Shown: piece after piece, positions 36,674 through 44,015 of the stretch
Layout of the letters: the number at the start of each line of letters is the position of its first letter
How positions within the stretch are numbered: the first letter of the stretch is position 1
Origin: Ideonella sp.
Lineage (GTDB): Bacteria; Pseudomonadota; Gammaproteobacteria; Burkholderiales; Burkholderiaceae_C
Assembly (NCBI GenBank): GCA_016721465.1
Contig: JADKIA010000027.1
Span: 248,001 to 312,000, forward strand
Direction: 5' to 3'
Length of the DNA stretch: 64,000 bases
Notes under the pieces: model-generated
Databases searched by the model: none
What the model was told of the DNA's origin: nothing
Seen by the model: the letters and a program-made list of their open reading frames with translations, nothing else
Translations under genes and position numbers: made by a program

Positions 36674-37915
36674 ATGCGCGGCGTCATCTGGTTCATCCTG
36701 TTGGCCGTGGCGGCCGTCGTGGCCGCACTCACCTTGGGCGACAACGACGGACTGGTCACCTTTTATTGGGGTGGGTGGCGGCTCGACCTGGCACTCAATT
36801 TCTTCCTGCTGCTTGCCATCGCGGGGGGCATGATCACGATGTATGCCGTGCAGGCGGTGAACGTCCTCATCGGCTTGCCCGAGCGCGCTCGGGAATGGCG
36901 CGCGCAGCGCCATGAGCGAGCCGCCCATGCTGCGTTGCGCGAGGCCCTGACCGAGTACTTCAGCGGACGCTACACCCGGTCGCACAAGGCCGCAATGCGG
37001 TCGCTGGCCATCCGTATCGACGGCGAAGGCGAGGCCGATCAGCACGAGTTCCAGACCTTGGCTCGGCTGCTGGCCGCGGGAAGCCTGCACCGCCTGCAGG
37101 ACCGCCCGCAGCGCGACGACCTGTTGCGCAAGGTGTTCGAGGCCGGGCCAGCGTCCCTGGCCCCGGTCGACGAAGGTGCGCGTTTGCTGGCGGCCGAGTG
37201 GGCGCTGGACGACCGCGACGGGGCCCGCGCCGAGGCCCTGCTGGCAGAACTGCCACCGGGCGCGGCGCGGCGCACGCAAGCGCTGCGCCTGAAGCTGCAG
37301 CTGGCGCGCCTCATGCGCCGATCCGCCGAGGCCCTGCACACGGCCCGCTTGTTGGCCAAGCACCAGGCCTTCTCGGCCGTGGCCGCTCAGGGCCTGTTGC
37401 GCTCCTTGGCCTTCGAGGTGTTGGACGATGCCCACGACATCGACCAACTCCGCCGCGCCTGGCAGCAGCTGGACGCCATCGATCGCCGTGACCCCTTCGT
37501 TGCCGCACGCGCCGCACGCCGCGCGGCGACCCTGGGTGTCCCTGCAGACGGGCGCCTGTGGCTGCAGCCGCACTGGGATCGGACGGATGAACTCGGTACC
37601 GATGGGCGCAACCAGATCGCCCTGGCCCTGATGGACGCCGCCGACGGAGTGGGTTCGGATTGGCTGCCGCGGATCGAAGCTGCGCAACGTGCCCATGTCA
37701 ACGAACCCGCGGTGCTGGCGGCGGCAGGCACGGTGATGATGTCCTGCCAGCTGTGGGGCAAGGCGCGGCGCCCTCTCGAGCTGGCCGCGCAAGACGCTGC
37801 ACTCGATGTTCGCGCCCGGCGACACGCTTGGCGCCTACTGGCCCAGTTGGCGCGCGAGCAAAGCGATGAGGATCGCGCCGCCGCTTGCGAGCGCTCAGCG
37901 GCCGCGTTGGACTGA
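36674..37915 (+). CDS. hemY: HemY protein (TPR-like membrane protein of the haem cluster)
   Basis: A 413-residue protein with two N-terminal membrane helices (VIWFILLAVAAVVAALTLG and LNFFLLLAIAGGMITMYAV), the linker ALREALTEYFSGRYTRSHKAA of the HemY_N family and TPR-like helical pairs to the end. It probably scaffolds late haem synthesis; it is unrelated to protoporphyrinogen oxidase HemY of Gram-positives. It closes the hem cluster 36 bp before the tRNA gene. Confidence 0.92.
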   Translation: MRGVIWFILLAVAAVVAALTLGDNDGLVTFYWGGWRLDLALNFFLLLAIAGGMITMYAVQAVNVLIGLPERAREWRAQRHERAAHAALREALTEYFSGRYTRSHKAAMRSLAIRIDGEGEADQHEFQTLARLLAAGSLHRLQDRPQRDDLLRKVFEAGPASLAPVDEGARLLAAEWALDDRDGARAEALLAELPPGAARRTQALRLKLQLARLMRRSAEALHTARLLAKHQAFSAVAAQGLLRSLAFEVLDDAHDIDQLRRAWQQLDAIDRRDPFVAARAARRAATLGVPADGRLWLQPHWDRTDELGTDGRNQIALALMDAADGVGSDWLPRIEAAQRAHVNEPAVLAAAGTVMMSCQLWGKARRPLELAAQDAALDVRARRHAWRLLAQLAREQSDEDRAAACERSAAALD

Positions 37916-37932
37916 GCGCGCCGGAAAAGTCC

Positions 37933-37941
37933 TGCTATACT
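37933..37941 (+). promoter_or_regulatory. Putative extended -10 element of the tRNA-Arg gene
   Basis: TGC directly precedes TATACT (37936-37941), giving an extended -10 placed 10 bp before the mature tRNA 5' end. No good -35 lies at normal spacing; an extended -10 can compensate for that. Confidence 0.5.
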
Positions 37942-37951
37942 GCTGAGCTTC

Positions 37952-38028
37952 GCGGCTGTAGCTCAGCTGGATAGAGTACTTGGCTACGAACCAAGGGGTC
38001 GTGGGTTCGATTCCTGCCAGCCGCACCA
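37952..38028 (+). tRNA. tRNA-Arg (anticodon ACG)
   Basis: This 77-nt gene includes an encoded CCA end (38026-38028). The acceptor stem GCGGCTG pairs with CAGCCGC. The anticodon stem CTTGG/CCAAG (37979-37983, 37991-37995) encloses the loop CTACGAA with anticodon ACG at 37986-37988, and the T arm contains GGTTCGATTCC. It reads CGU/CGC/CGA arginine codons after A-to-I editing. The 3' part doubles as the left attachment core of the island. Confidence 0.97.
37984..38028 (+). repeat. Left attachment core (45-bp direct repeat, copy 1)
   Basis: This is the 3' part of tRNA-Arg from the anticodon loop to the CCA end, identical over 45 bp to copy 2 at 43964-44008. The bases just outside differ (G before and G after here; A before and T after copy 2), so 45 bp is the exact extent. 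Confidence 0.93.
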
Positions 38029-38043
38029 GAACTTTCGTTCTAG

Positions 38044-38107
38044 ATCAACAGCTTAGAGATTTCGGTCTCTAGGCTGTTTTTCTTTGCTGGGGGACTTTTG
38101 GGGGACT
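38044..38107 (+). repeat. Left-end arm sequences repeated at the right end
   Basis: Two short motifs recur at both ends in the same orientation. ATCAACAGCTTA (38044-38055) matches 43937-43948 exactly, each lying 15 bp from its 45-bp core. GGGGGACTTTTGGGGGACT (38089-38107) matches 43852-43870 with a few differences and shares TTTTGGGGGACT exactly. They may be integrase binding sites. Confidence 0.55.
38050..38085 (+). terminator. Intrinsic terminator with TTCG tetraloop after tRNA-Arg
   Basis: An 11-bp stem (38050-38060 with 38065-38075, two G-U pairs in RNA) closed by a UUCG loop is followed by GTTTTTCTTT. It lies 21 bp past the CCA end, inside the island, and should end the tRNA transcript. 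Integration therefore replaced the original tRNA terminator with one carried by the element. Confidence 0.85.
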
Positions 38108-38181
38108 TCCGTCCCCCGGCGAGTCCCCGAGACCCTTTCGCGCCAGTCTTGCAAACTCGGCCAAACACGCTCAAGTGCTTG
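38053..38181 (-). pseudogene. Integrase-like C-terminal tail remnant
   Basis: A minus-strand frame of 42 codons ends at TAA 38053-38055 and is preceded by an in-frame stop at 38182-38184. It begins QALERVWPSLQDWRERVSG and ends with a basic VPQKSPSKEKQPRDRNL, the sort of tail seen at the ends of tRNA-targeting tyrosine recombinases. Its place and direction, 3' end facing the tRNA, are exactly where an integrase gene normally sits. The catalytic part is gone. The homology is judged by eye from a short stretch. Confidence 0.5.
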
Positions 38182-38596
38182 TCAGCACGGTGATTTCGAC
38201 GATCCACGCGTCCATCTTTGCAACGCCCTTGGGGGCGATCGCGCTGAGCCGATAGGTGCCGGAAGCCAGCGCCGGCGCGGGCTTTGACGCGTCCATCTTT
38301 GCAATCGTGCCGACGCGTTGCGTGGCGCTGCGCGCACGCTGTTGCTCGCGATTGCGTTGGGTGTACTCCGGATGCGTGGCGCGGTACCGCTGCCAGTAGT
38401 CGGGCTGGCTGTCCAGCCACTTCCTCTGGGCCCGGGCCTGGTTCTGGCGGTAGTCGTCGTCGGTCTGGCGCTTCTCGCGCTGCCACAACTTGCGGCGCTG
38501 GCGTTGGCACTCGGGAGCGGAGCAGTAGCTCTGGTCGGGCGACTGCGTTCGCAGCGGGAAGGGATCACCACACGCCAGGCATCGTTTGATTCCCAT
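38171..38596 (-). CDS. Zinc-finger protein of mobile elements, unknown function
   Basis: A 141-residue protein beginning with a four-cysteine knuckle, CLACGDPF then YCSAPECQRQRR, followed by a strongly basic, tyrosine/tryptophan-rich helix (DDYRQNQARAQRKWLDSQPDYW, RATHPEYTQRNREQQ). I know this type as a recurrent uncharacterised gene of proteobacterial islands and plasmids; nucleic-acid binding is inferred. The ATG at 38596 has AGGGGA upstream. It ends 10 bp inside the integrase-like tail. Confidence 0.7.
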   Translation of the reverse strand: MGIKRCLACGDPFPLRTQSPDQSYCSAPECQRQRRKLWQREKRQTDDDYRQNQARAQRKWLDSQPDYWQRYRATHPEYTQRNREQQRARSATQRVGTIAKMDASKPAPALASGTYRLSAIAPKGVAKMDAWIVEITVLTST

Positions 38597-38952
38597 GATC
38601 GTTTCCCCTGTGAAGACGCTGCGTCGTGCAGCGATTCAAGGGGGTATCGCTGCGATCACGGCCGATCGGCGGTGCCGGCGGCAGGACAACAGCGCCGCGC
38701 ACTCCGCAAGACCTGTGGCGGGATGCCCGCCCTGGTCGAGAGCTCCACCGTCGGATTGATGAAGCCGCCAGGCAGGGCGCATGCGTGCGGCGAATGACCG
38801 GAATGGCGAGCGCTTCAACACCATGGATGGCGCCCGAGCGATTTGCGATTGGGTCTCACTGCCGGCGGTGAGTTGACGAGGCGCATCGACAGCGGACTTG
38901 AGGTGGCGACGTTTCGTGGGAGCGTGAGTTGGCTCACCACACCGAGGTTGCC
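38597..38952. other. 356-bp gap between divergent island genes
   Basis: No credible gene is seen. An inverted repeat CGCTGC-N5-GCAGCG (38617-38633) lies about 20 bp upstream of the zinc-finger gene start and could be an operator. The rest should hold the promoter for the membrane-protein gene, which I could not place. Confidence 0.4.
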
Positions 38953-39468
38953 ATGTACGAGTTCACCACCATCAGCGGTCGCGTCATCGAGGCCAGGCGC
39001 TACATGAACCGATGGCCACGCCTCAATGAGCCCGACCCGGCGCAGGAGCGCTGGGAGGTGTGGATCAGCGAGCGGTCCAGCAGCGAGGTCAAGTTGACGG
39101 TGGCAAGCCGCGCCATGCCGGCCCGATGTGGGCACTCGGTGACGTTCGTGGTGGCCGACGATCGACCGCTGGGCATGGTCAACTTGACCATCGGCGCCAG
39201 CGTGAACTTCACCCGTGCTGATCCGATGCCCGTGCTGCAGAGCCGCGACGTGATCTGGCCGGTGTTCATGTCGTTGGGCGGGCTGATGCTTGCGGCCTTC
39301 ACGTCGCCGCTCATCCTTGTGGCGGCCGTGCCCTTGGCAATTCTGTACGTGCCCATCATCGTCGTGGCCCGTTGGCTGGTGCTCGGGCGACTGCAGAGCC
39401 AGGTCGATGTGAGGCTCGGTCAGATGCGAACCGAGGATGTCGTGCGGCCGTTTCCCAAGCGCAAGTGA
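38953..39468 (+). CDS. Island-borne small membrane protein, unknown function
   Basis: A 171-residue product (from ATG 38953; a TTG eight codons earlier is possible). The N-terminal 95 residues are soluble and beta-rich (MYEFTTISGRVIEARRY, SERSSSEVKLTVASRAM, SVTFVVADDRPLGMVNLTIG). Residues about 98-142 form two adjacent membrane helices (VFMSLGGLMLAAFTS, LILVAAVPLAILYVPIIVVA), and a short basic tail follows. I do not recognise the family. Confidence 0.6.
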   Translation: MYEFTTISGRVIEARRYMNRWPRLNEPDPAQERWEVWISERSSSEVKLTVASRAMPARCGHSVTFVVADDRPLGMVNLTIGASVNFTRADPMPVLQSRDVIWPVFMSLGGLMLAAFTSPLILVAAVPLAILYVPIIVVARWLVLGRLQSQVDVRLGQMRTEDVVRPFPKRK

Positions 39469-39581
39469 CCACTCCATGCACACTGATCGAGCGATTCCCG
39501 ATCAGGCTCGTCACCTGTGCCGCTTCCGGTCGAAGAACTTGAGCGTTGCACCCTCGCCGATTTCTGGCGACGATAAGCACC

Positions 39582-39806
39582 ATGACAAAGCAACCTGACG
39601 ATCGAGCCGCCGCCGGCCCGGTGCAGCGCATGCGGTTGGTTGTGGGCGGGCGCGTGGAGATCGAGCGAGAGATCGTGCGCCTGTGTGCCCAGCGGCACTT
39701 CGACCAAGTCCGCTTCGACGATCTCACGCGTCAACTCGACAGGCCTTCGAAGCCCGCGCTCCGGGTCGTGGCAAGGGAAGACCCGCTGAACTGGCCTGAA
39801 GACTGA
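39582..39806 (+). CDS. Small island protein of 74 residues, unknown function
   Basis: A charged, soluble 74-residue product (VQRMRLVVGGRVEIEREIVRLCAQRHFDQVRFDDLTRQLDRP in two helical stretches). No family is recognised. It lies on the same strand, 142 bp before abiEi and 113 bp after the membrane-protein gene, so it could be an accessory or regulatory protein of the defence operon, or unrelated cargo. Confidence 0.4.
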   Translation: MTKQPDDRAAAGPVQRMRLVVGGRVEIEREIVRLCAQRHFDQVRFDDLTRQLDRPSKPALRVVAREDPLNWPED

Positions 39807-39886
39807 CGGCATCGGATCGGAGAACCCCGCTGGCTGGCGCACGGGGGCTGAGATACCGGCTTGTTGACCTTAGTTTCGTCTGTTAT

Positions 39887-39915
39887 TTGCGATCGACGAA
39901 TATTTGGAACATACT
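39887..39915 (+). promoter_or_regulatory. Putative promoter of the abiE-primase/helicase operon
   Basis: TTGCGA (39887-39892) and CATACT (39910-39915) are spaced by 17 bp in a locally AT-rich stretch 33 bp before the abiEi start. Just downstream ATCAG-N6-CTGAT (39919-39934) is a small inverted repeat between promoter and start, where an AbiEi-type autorepressor could bind. Assigned by eye. Confidence 0.45.
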
Positions 39916-39948
39916 GGGATCAGACCAAACTGATGACGTCCCCCTGTC

Positions 39949-40557
39949 ATGCATGCACCTGAGACTCACGCCGAGAGAGTGCTGCAGCTCGTCCGCAAGA
40001 ATGGCTGGCTGCGCGCCGGCGACCTGGCCGGTGCGGGCATACCGCGCGTCGTACTCACGCGCATGACGGCGAGCGGTCAGCTGGAACGGGCGGCACGCGG
40101 CCTGTACCGCCTGCCGGACGCGAGCAGTTCCGAGCATGAAGGGCTGGTGACTGTGGCCCGCAAGGTGCCGCAGGCGGTGATCTGCCTGCTGAGCGCACTG
40201 CAATTTCACGGGCTGACCACTCAACTACCGTGGCAGGTCTGGATCGCCATGCCTCGCGGAAGCCACGTGCCGCGACTTGACCACCCGCCGATCAAAATGG
40301 TGCAGTTCACCGGCGAGGCCTACACGCATGGGATCGAGGTCCACGAGCGTGACGGTGTCAAGCTGCAGGTGTACGGAGTGGCCAAGACGGTGGCCGACTG
40401 CTTCAAGCACCGCAACAAGATCGGCATGGACGTGGCGCTGGAAGCGCTCAAAGACGCCCGATCGCAGGGGCGGACTAGCTTCGACGACCTGTGGCGCTGC
40501 GCCAAGGTCTGCCGCGTCGCCAACGTGATGCGGCCCTACATGGAAGCGGTGGCATGA
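39949..40557 (+). CDS. abiEi: AbiEi-family type IV antitoxin / transcriptional repressor
   Basis: A 202-residue antitoxin. The N-terminal winged helix (about residues 5-60) reads VLQLVRKNGWLRAGDLAGAG, then VVLTRMTASGQLERAARGLYRLPD, the entry typical of AbiEi. The C-terminal antitoxin domain follows (ICLLSALQFHGLTTQLPWQVWIAMPRG, LQVYGVAKTVADCFKHRNKIG). AbiEi proteins repress their own operon and neutralise AbiEii without direct binding. The stop overlaps the abiEii start (ATGA 40554-40557). Confidence 0.92.
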   Translation: MHAPETHAERVLQLVRKNGWLRAGDLAGAGIPRVVLTRMTASGQLERAARGLYRLPDASSSEHEGLVTVARKVPQAVICLLSALQFHGLTTQLPWQVWIAMPRGSHVPRLDHPPIKMVQFTGEAYTHGIEVHERDGVKLQVYGVAKTVADCFKHRNKIGMDVALEALKDARSQGRTSFDDLWRCAKVCRVANVMRPYMEAVA

Positions 40558-41417
40558 GTCGTGACCACGCTGCCTCGGTGCGGGCACGTCTGCTCAACGT
40601 CGCCAAGTCCACCGGTACGGACTTCAATCTGGTGCTGGTCCGTTTCGCCTTGGAGCGGCTGTTGTATCGCCTGTCCACCTCGGCCCATGCTGACCGCTTC
40701 GTTCTGAAGGGAGCGTTGCTATTCACGCTCTGGTACGACCTGCCGCACCGGGCGACTCGGGATGCCGATCTGCTGGGATTCGGGGCCAGCGATACGGCGT
40801 CGATGGCTGCAGTGTTCATGGACATCGCGGCTATCGCCGGAGACGACGGCATCGTCTTCGATCCCGCTTCGGTCCGGGTCGAGGTGATCCGCAAGGATGC
40901 AGGCTACGGCGGCGTGCGCGTGACGCTGAATGGCCAGCTTGCCAACGCGCGATGCGTGGCCCAGGTGGACGTCGGTTTCGGCGACGCAGTGACCCCAGAA
41001 CCGAGTGATGCGGTCTACCCGGTGCTGCTGGACGATCTGCCGGCGCCGCATTTGCGCACCTATCCGGTCTACACCGTGATCGCCGAGAAGTTGCATGCTG
41101 TCGTGGTGCTTGGCATGGTGAACAGCCGCCTGAAGGACTATCTCGACCTGGTGGTGATGGTGGAGCGCGAGACTCTCGATGCACCGACGTTGGCGCTGGC
41201 CATCGCAGCGACGTTTCAGCGGCGCGGCACGGGGCTGCCGGCTGCGCTGCCAGTGGGCTTGAGCGACGAGTTCGCAAGCGACGCCACCCGCATGGCGCTG
41301 TGGCATGCGTTGTTGAAGAAGAATGCCATCGTCCACCGGCCTTTGATGGAAGTGGCAGCGGTGATCCGCGCAGTTCTTTGGCCAGCCCTGATGAAGGCCA
41401 GGCAACACTCGCCATGA
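40554..41417 (+). CDS. abiEii: AbiEii-family nucleotidyltransferase toxin
   Basis: A 287-residue polymerase-beta-like nucleotidyltransferase. Motif I is FVLKGALLFTLW (52-57 central) and motif II RATRDADLLGFG with Asp70 and Asp72 as metal ligands; later conserved parts are YTVIAEKLHAVV and NSRLKDYLDL. Characterised relatives bind GTP or transfer nucleotides to tRNA acceptor ends and stop growth; here the substrate is unknown. It is coupled at both ends: its ATG overlaps abiEi, and its TGA overlaps the next gene's ATG (41414-41417). Confidence 0.92.
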   Translation: MSRDHAASVRARLLNVAKSTGTDFNLVLVRFALERLLYRLSTSAHADRFVLKGALLFTLWYDLPHRATRDADLLGFGASDTASMAAVFMDIAAIAGDDGIVFDPASVRVEVIRKDAGYGGVRVTLNGQLANARCVAQVDVGFGDAVTPEPSDAVYPVLLDDLPAPHLRTYPVYTVIAEKLHAVVVLGMVNSRLKDYLDLVVMVERETLDAPTLALAIAATFQRRGTGLPAALPVGLSDEFASDATRMALWHALLKKNAIVHRPLMEVAAVIRAVLWPALMKARQHSP

Positions 41418-43798
41418 CCGGTGACGGAGATAGCGGCAATGGCGCGGATCTGCGTGCTGAGAACGCGCGCCTGGTCGCACTGCTGGTCTCGAACGGCATC
41501 GAGTGGCGCAAGCCCGCCGAAGTCGACGTGCAGCCCGCAGCGCCGGCGTTGAGCACCGATCAGAAGGTCACGCTGTTTCGCCGGCTGTTCCTTGGCCGCA
41601 CCGATGTCTACCCGGTGCGCTGGGAAAGCAAAGCCGGCAAGACCGGCTACGCACCGGCCTGCGCCAACGAGTGGCGCGCCGGTGTCTGCGAGAAGCCCAG
41701 GATCAAGTGCGCCGACTGTGGCCACCGCAGTTTGATTGCGCTGACCGACCGGACGATCTTCGATCACCTCGCCGGACGGCACACCACCGGCGTCTACCCA
41801 CTGCTCACCGACGACACCTGCAACTTTCTGGCGGTGGACTTCGACGATGCGGAGTGGCGCGAGGACGCCAAGGCCTTCGCGAAGTCTTGCAGCGAGCTGG
41901 GCGTGCCCGTGGCCCTGGAGGTCTCTCGCTCAGGTGAGGGCGCCCACGCCTGGGTTTTCTTCTCGGCAAGCGTTGCGGCGCGTGACGCCCGTCGCCTCGG
42001 CACGGCCCTGATCAGCCTCACCTGTGCCCGGACCCGGCAGTTGAAGCTCACTTCCTACGACCGGCTGTTTCCAAGCCAGGACACGCTGCCCAAGGGCGGG
42101 TTCGGCAACCTGATTGCCTTGCCGTTGCAGAAACTGCCCCGCGAGTTGGGCCGCAGTGTGTTCGTCGACGAAGCGCTGCAACCGTTCCCGGATCAATGGG
42201 CCTTTTTGACGTCCGTCAGGCCGATGGCGCCGCACGACATCGAGCCCACGATTCTTCGCGCCACCGGGGGCTCACATCCACTCGATGTGACCTTCGTGGC
42301 CGACGAAGACTCGCTCGAACCGTGGAAGCCACGTCCATCGGCCGACCAACGATTGACCGGCCCGATGCCGGAGTCCGTGTCGGTGACCCAGGCCAACCTG
42401 GTGTATGTCGCGAAGGTACCGCTGCCGCAGTCACTGGCGAACCGCCTGGTGCGTCTGGCCGCCTTCCAGAATCCGGAGTTCTACCGTGCGCAAGCCATGC
42501 GCATGCCGGTGTGGGACAAGCCGCGCGTCATCGGGTGCGCCGAGAACTTCCCCCAACACATCGGCCTGCCTCGTGGGTGCCTGGAGGCTGTGCAACAACT
42601 GCTGCGGGACCAGGGCATTCGCTGCGACCTGCGGGACGAACGGTCGGTGGGCGAACCGCTTGAGATCGAGTTCGTGGGAACCCTACGACCCGACCAACAG
42701 GCCGCCGCCAAGGCGATGCTGAAGCATGACACGGGCGTGCTGTGCGCGCCGACGGCGTTTGGCAAGACAGTCACCGCTGCTGCTCTGATCGCGAGCCGTG
42801 GCGTGAACACCCTGGTCCTGGTCCATCGCACCGAGTTACTCAGGCAATGGAAGGAACGGCTGCAGTCCTTTCTCGGCGTTGGCCCTGACGTGGTGGGCAC
42901 CATCGGCGGCGGCAAGGCCAGACCGACCGGCAGGATCGACGTGGCGGTGATGCAGTCCCTTGCCGGGAGGGGTCAGCGGCAGGGCGAGGTCGATTCATTG
43001 GTCGAGAACTACGGACAGATCGTCGTCGACGAGTGCCACCACCTGTCGGCCTTCTCGTTCGAGGCGATCCTGAAGCGAGCCAAGGCCAAGTACGTGCTTG
43101 GCTTGACAGCCACACCCATACGGCGCGACGGGCAGCAGCCCATCATCTTCATGCAGTGCGGGCAGATTCGGCATACGGCAGCGAAGCCGGACGGTGCGCC
43201 GGAGACTCTGGAGGTGACGCCGCGCGTCCTGTCCGCGACCGTCATCGTGTTGCCCGACGCCGGCATCCAAGAGGTCTTCCGGACGCTGGCGATTGATGAC
43301 GCCCGAACGGCCAGGATTGCCGAGGAAATCGTCGACGCCTACCAGCAAGGCAGGAAGATTCTGGTTCTGACCGAGCGCACCGAGCATCTCGCGGCAATCG
43401 AGGCGGCCTTGGGCGGGCGGGTTGAGGACCTGGTCACGCTGCAGGGCCGGTCCTCGAAAAAGCAGCGGGTGGCCGCCTTGGCCAGGCTGGAAGCGCTGGC
43501 ACCTGGCGCGCCACGTGTCCTGCTGTCCACTGGCAAGTTGGTGGGCGAGGGATTCGACCATCCGCCGCTCGACACGCTGGTGCTGGCGATGCCGATCTCG
43601 TGGAAGGGCACCCTGCAGCAATACGCCGGGCGGCTGCACCGCGAGCACGCTGGCAAGACGCATGTGCAGATCGTGGACTTCGTCGATGCCGGGCACCCCG
43701 CACTGATGCGCATGTGGGCGAAGCGCCAGGTCGGCTATCGCGCCATGGGGTACCGCGTTGCAGCCGCGGTGGCCGACCTATTCGTCGCCGACGATTGA
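41414..43798 (+). CDS. TOTE-type primase fused to SF2 helicase
   Basis: A 794-residue multidomain protein. Residues 11-30 are a short coiled-coil (LRAENARLVALLVSNGIEW). Residues about 48-300 match the TOTE conflict-system archaeo-eukaryotic primase: FRRLFLGRTDVYPVRW, Cys83/Cys92/Cys99/Cys102 as possible zinc ligands, VDFD with Asp142/Asp144, and SRSGEGAHAW with His178. Residues 420-790 are an XPB-like SF2 helicase: Walker A APTAFGKT (445-452, Ala448 where Gly is usual), VDECHH (538-543), TATP (565-568) and QYAGRLHREH (736-745). It is coupled to abiEii by an ATGA overlap. Its role in conflict is predicted, not shown. Confidence 0.88.
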   Translation: MTGDGDSGNGADLRAENARLVALLVSNGIEWRKPAEVDVQPAAPALSTDQKVTLFRRLFLGRTDVYPVRWESKAGKTGYAPACANEWRAGVCEKPRIKCADCGHRSLIALTDRTIFDHLAGRHTTGVYPLLTDDTCNFLAVDFDDAEWREDAKAFAKSCSELGVPVALEVSRSGEGAHAWVFFSASVAARDARRLGTALISLTCARTRQLKLTSYDRLFPSQDTLPKGGFGNLIALPLQKLPRELGRSVFVDEALQPFPDQWAFLTSVRPMAPHDIEPTILRATGGSHPLDVTFVADEDSLEPWKPRPSADQRLTGPMPESVSVTQANLVYVAKVPLPQSLANRLVRLAAFQNPEFYRAQAMRMPVWDKPRVIGCAENFPQHIGLPRGCLEAVQQLLRDQGIRCDLRDERSVGEPLEIEFVGTLRPDQQAAAKAMLKHDTGVLCAPTAFGKTVTAAALIASRGVNTLVLVHRTELLRQWKERLQSFLGVGPDVVGTIGGGKARPTGRIDVAVMQSLAGRGQRQGEVDSLVENYGQIVVDECHHLSAFSFEAILKRAKAKYVLGLTATPIRRDGQQPIIFMQCGQIRHTAAKPDGAPETLEVTPRVLSATVIVLPDAGIQEVFRTLAIDDARTARIAEEIVDAYQQGRKILVLTERTEHLAAIEAALGGRVEDLVTLQGRSSKKQRVAALARLEALAPGAPRVLLSTGKLVGEGFDHPPLDTLVLAMPISWKGTLQQYAGRLHREHAGKTHVQIVDFVDAGHPALMRMWAKRQVGYRAMGYRVAAAVADLFVADD

Positions 43799-43963
43799 CT
43801 CGTAACCGAGACAACCCTAATGACAAACACGATTCGTTCTCAAATCCCGTGGGGGGAATTTTGGGGGACTCAGATGCTCAGAACAGTGCAAAGCAGCCTA
43901 AAATCGGTCGGAACAGACGGCAACAACCCCTTATAAATCAACAGCTTAAATGCGATCTGGCAA
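43799..43963. other. Right-end non-coding segment of the island
   Basis: A gene-free segment between the helicase stop and the right core. It holds a GGGGGAATTTTGGGGGACT-like motif (43852-43870) and ATCAACAGCTTA (43937-43948), both repeated near the left end. No terminator with a uridine tract is visible after the operon. Confidence 0.5.
43851..43948 (+). repeat. Right-end arm sequences
   Basis: The matching partners of the left-end motifs. TTTTGGGGGACT is at 43859-43870 and ATCAACAGCTTA at 43937-43948; the latter again stops 15 bp from the core. They are direct, not inverted, relative to the left copies. Confidence 0.55.
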
Positions 43964-44008
43964 CTACGAACCAAGGGGTCGTGGGTTCGATTCCTGCCAG
44001 CCGCACCA
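43964..44008 (+). repeat. Right attachment core (45-bp direct repeat, copy 2)
   Basis: An exact 45-bp copy of the tRNA-Arg 3' end without the 5' half, so not a functional tRNA. It marks the right boundary of the island. Confidence 0.93.
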
Positions 44009-44015
44009 TTGAAAT

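Larger units (their letters stand above)
37984..44008 (+). mobile_element. 5.98-kb genomic island integrated at tRNA-Arg, integrase lost
   Basis: An exact 45-bp direct repeat of the tRNA 3' end bounds the element (37984-38028 and 43964-44008), the footprint of tyrosine-recombinase integration. Inside are an integrase-like tail, a zinc-finger gene, two unknown genes and the abiEi-abiEii-primase/helicase operon. No intact integrase, transposase, replication or transfer gene is present, so it is now either fixed or moved only in trans. The gene upstream (hemY) and the intact tRNA are chromosomal. Confidence 0.85.

Noticed and set aside
38626..38871. 81-residue frame in the gap after the zinc-finger gene
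   Set aside because: Arginine-rich composition, no family resemblance, and overlapping frames of equal quality.
43964..44008. Second tRNA-Arg gene
   Set aside because: Only the 3' 45 bp are present; the acceptor 5' strand, D arm and half the anticodon stem are missing.
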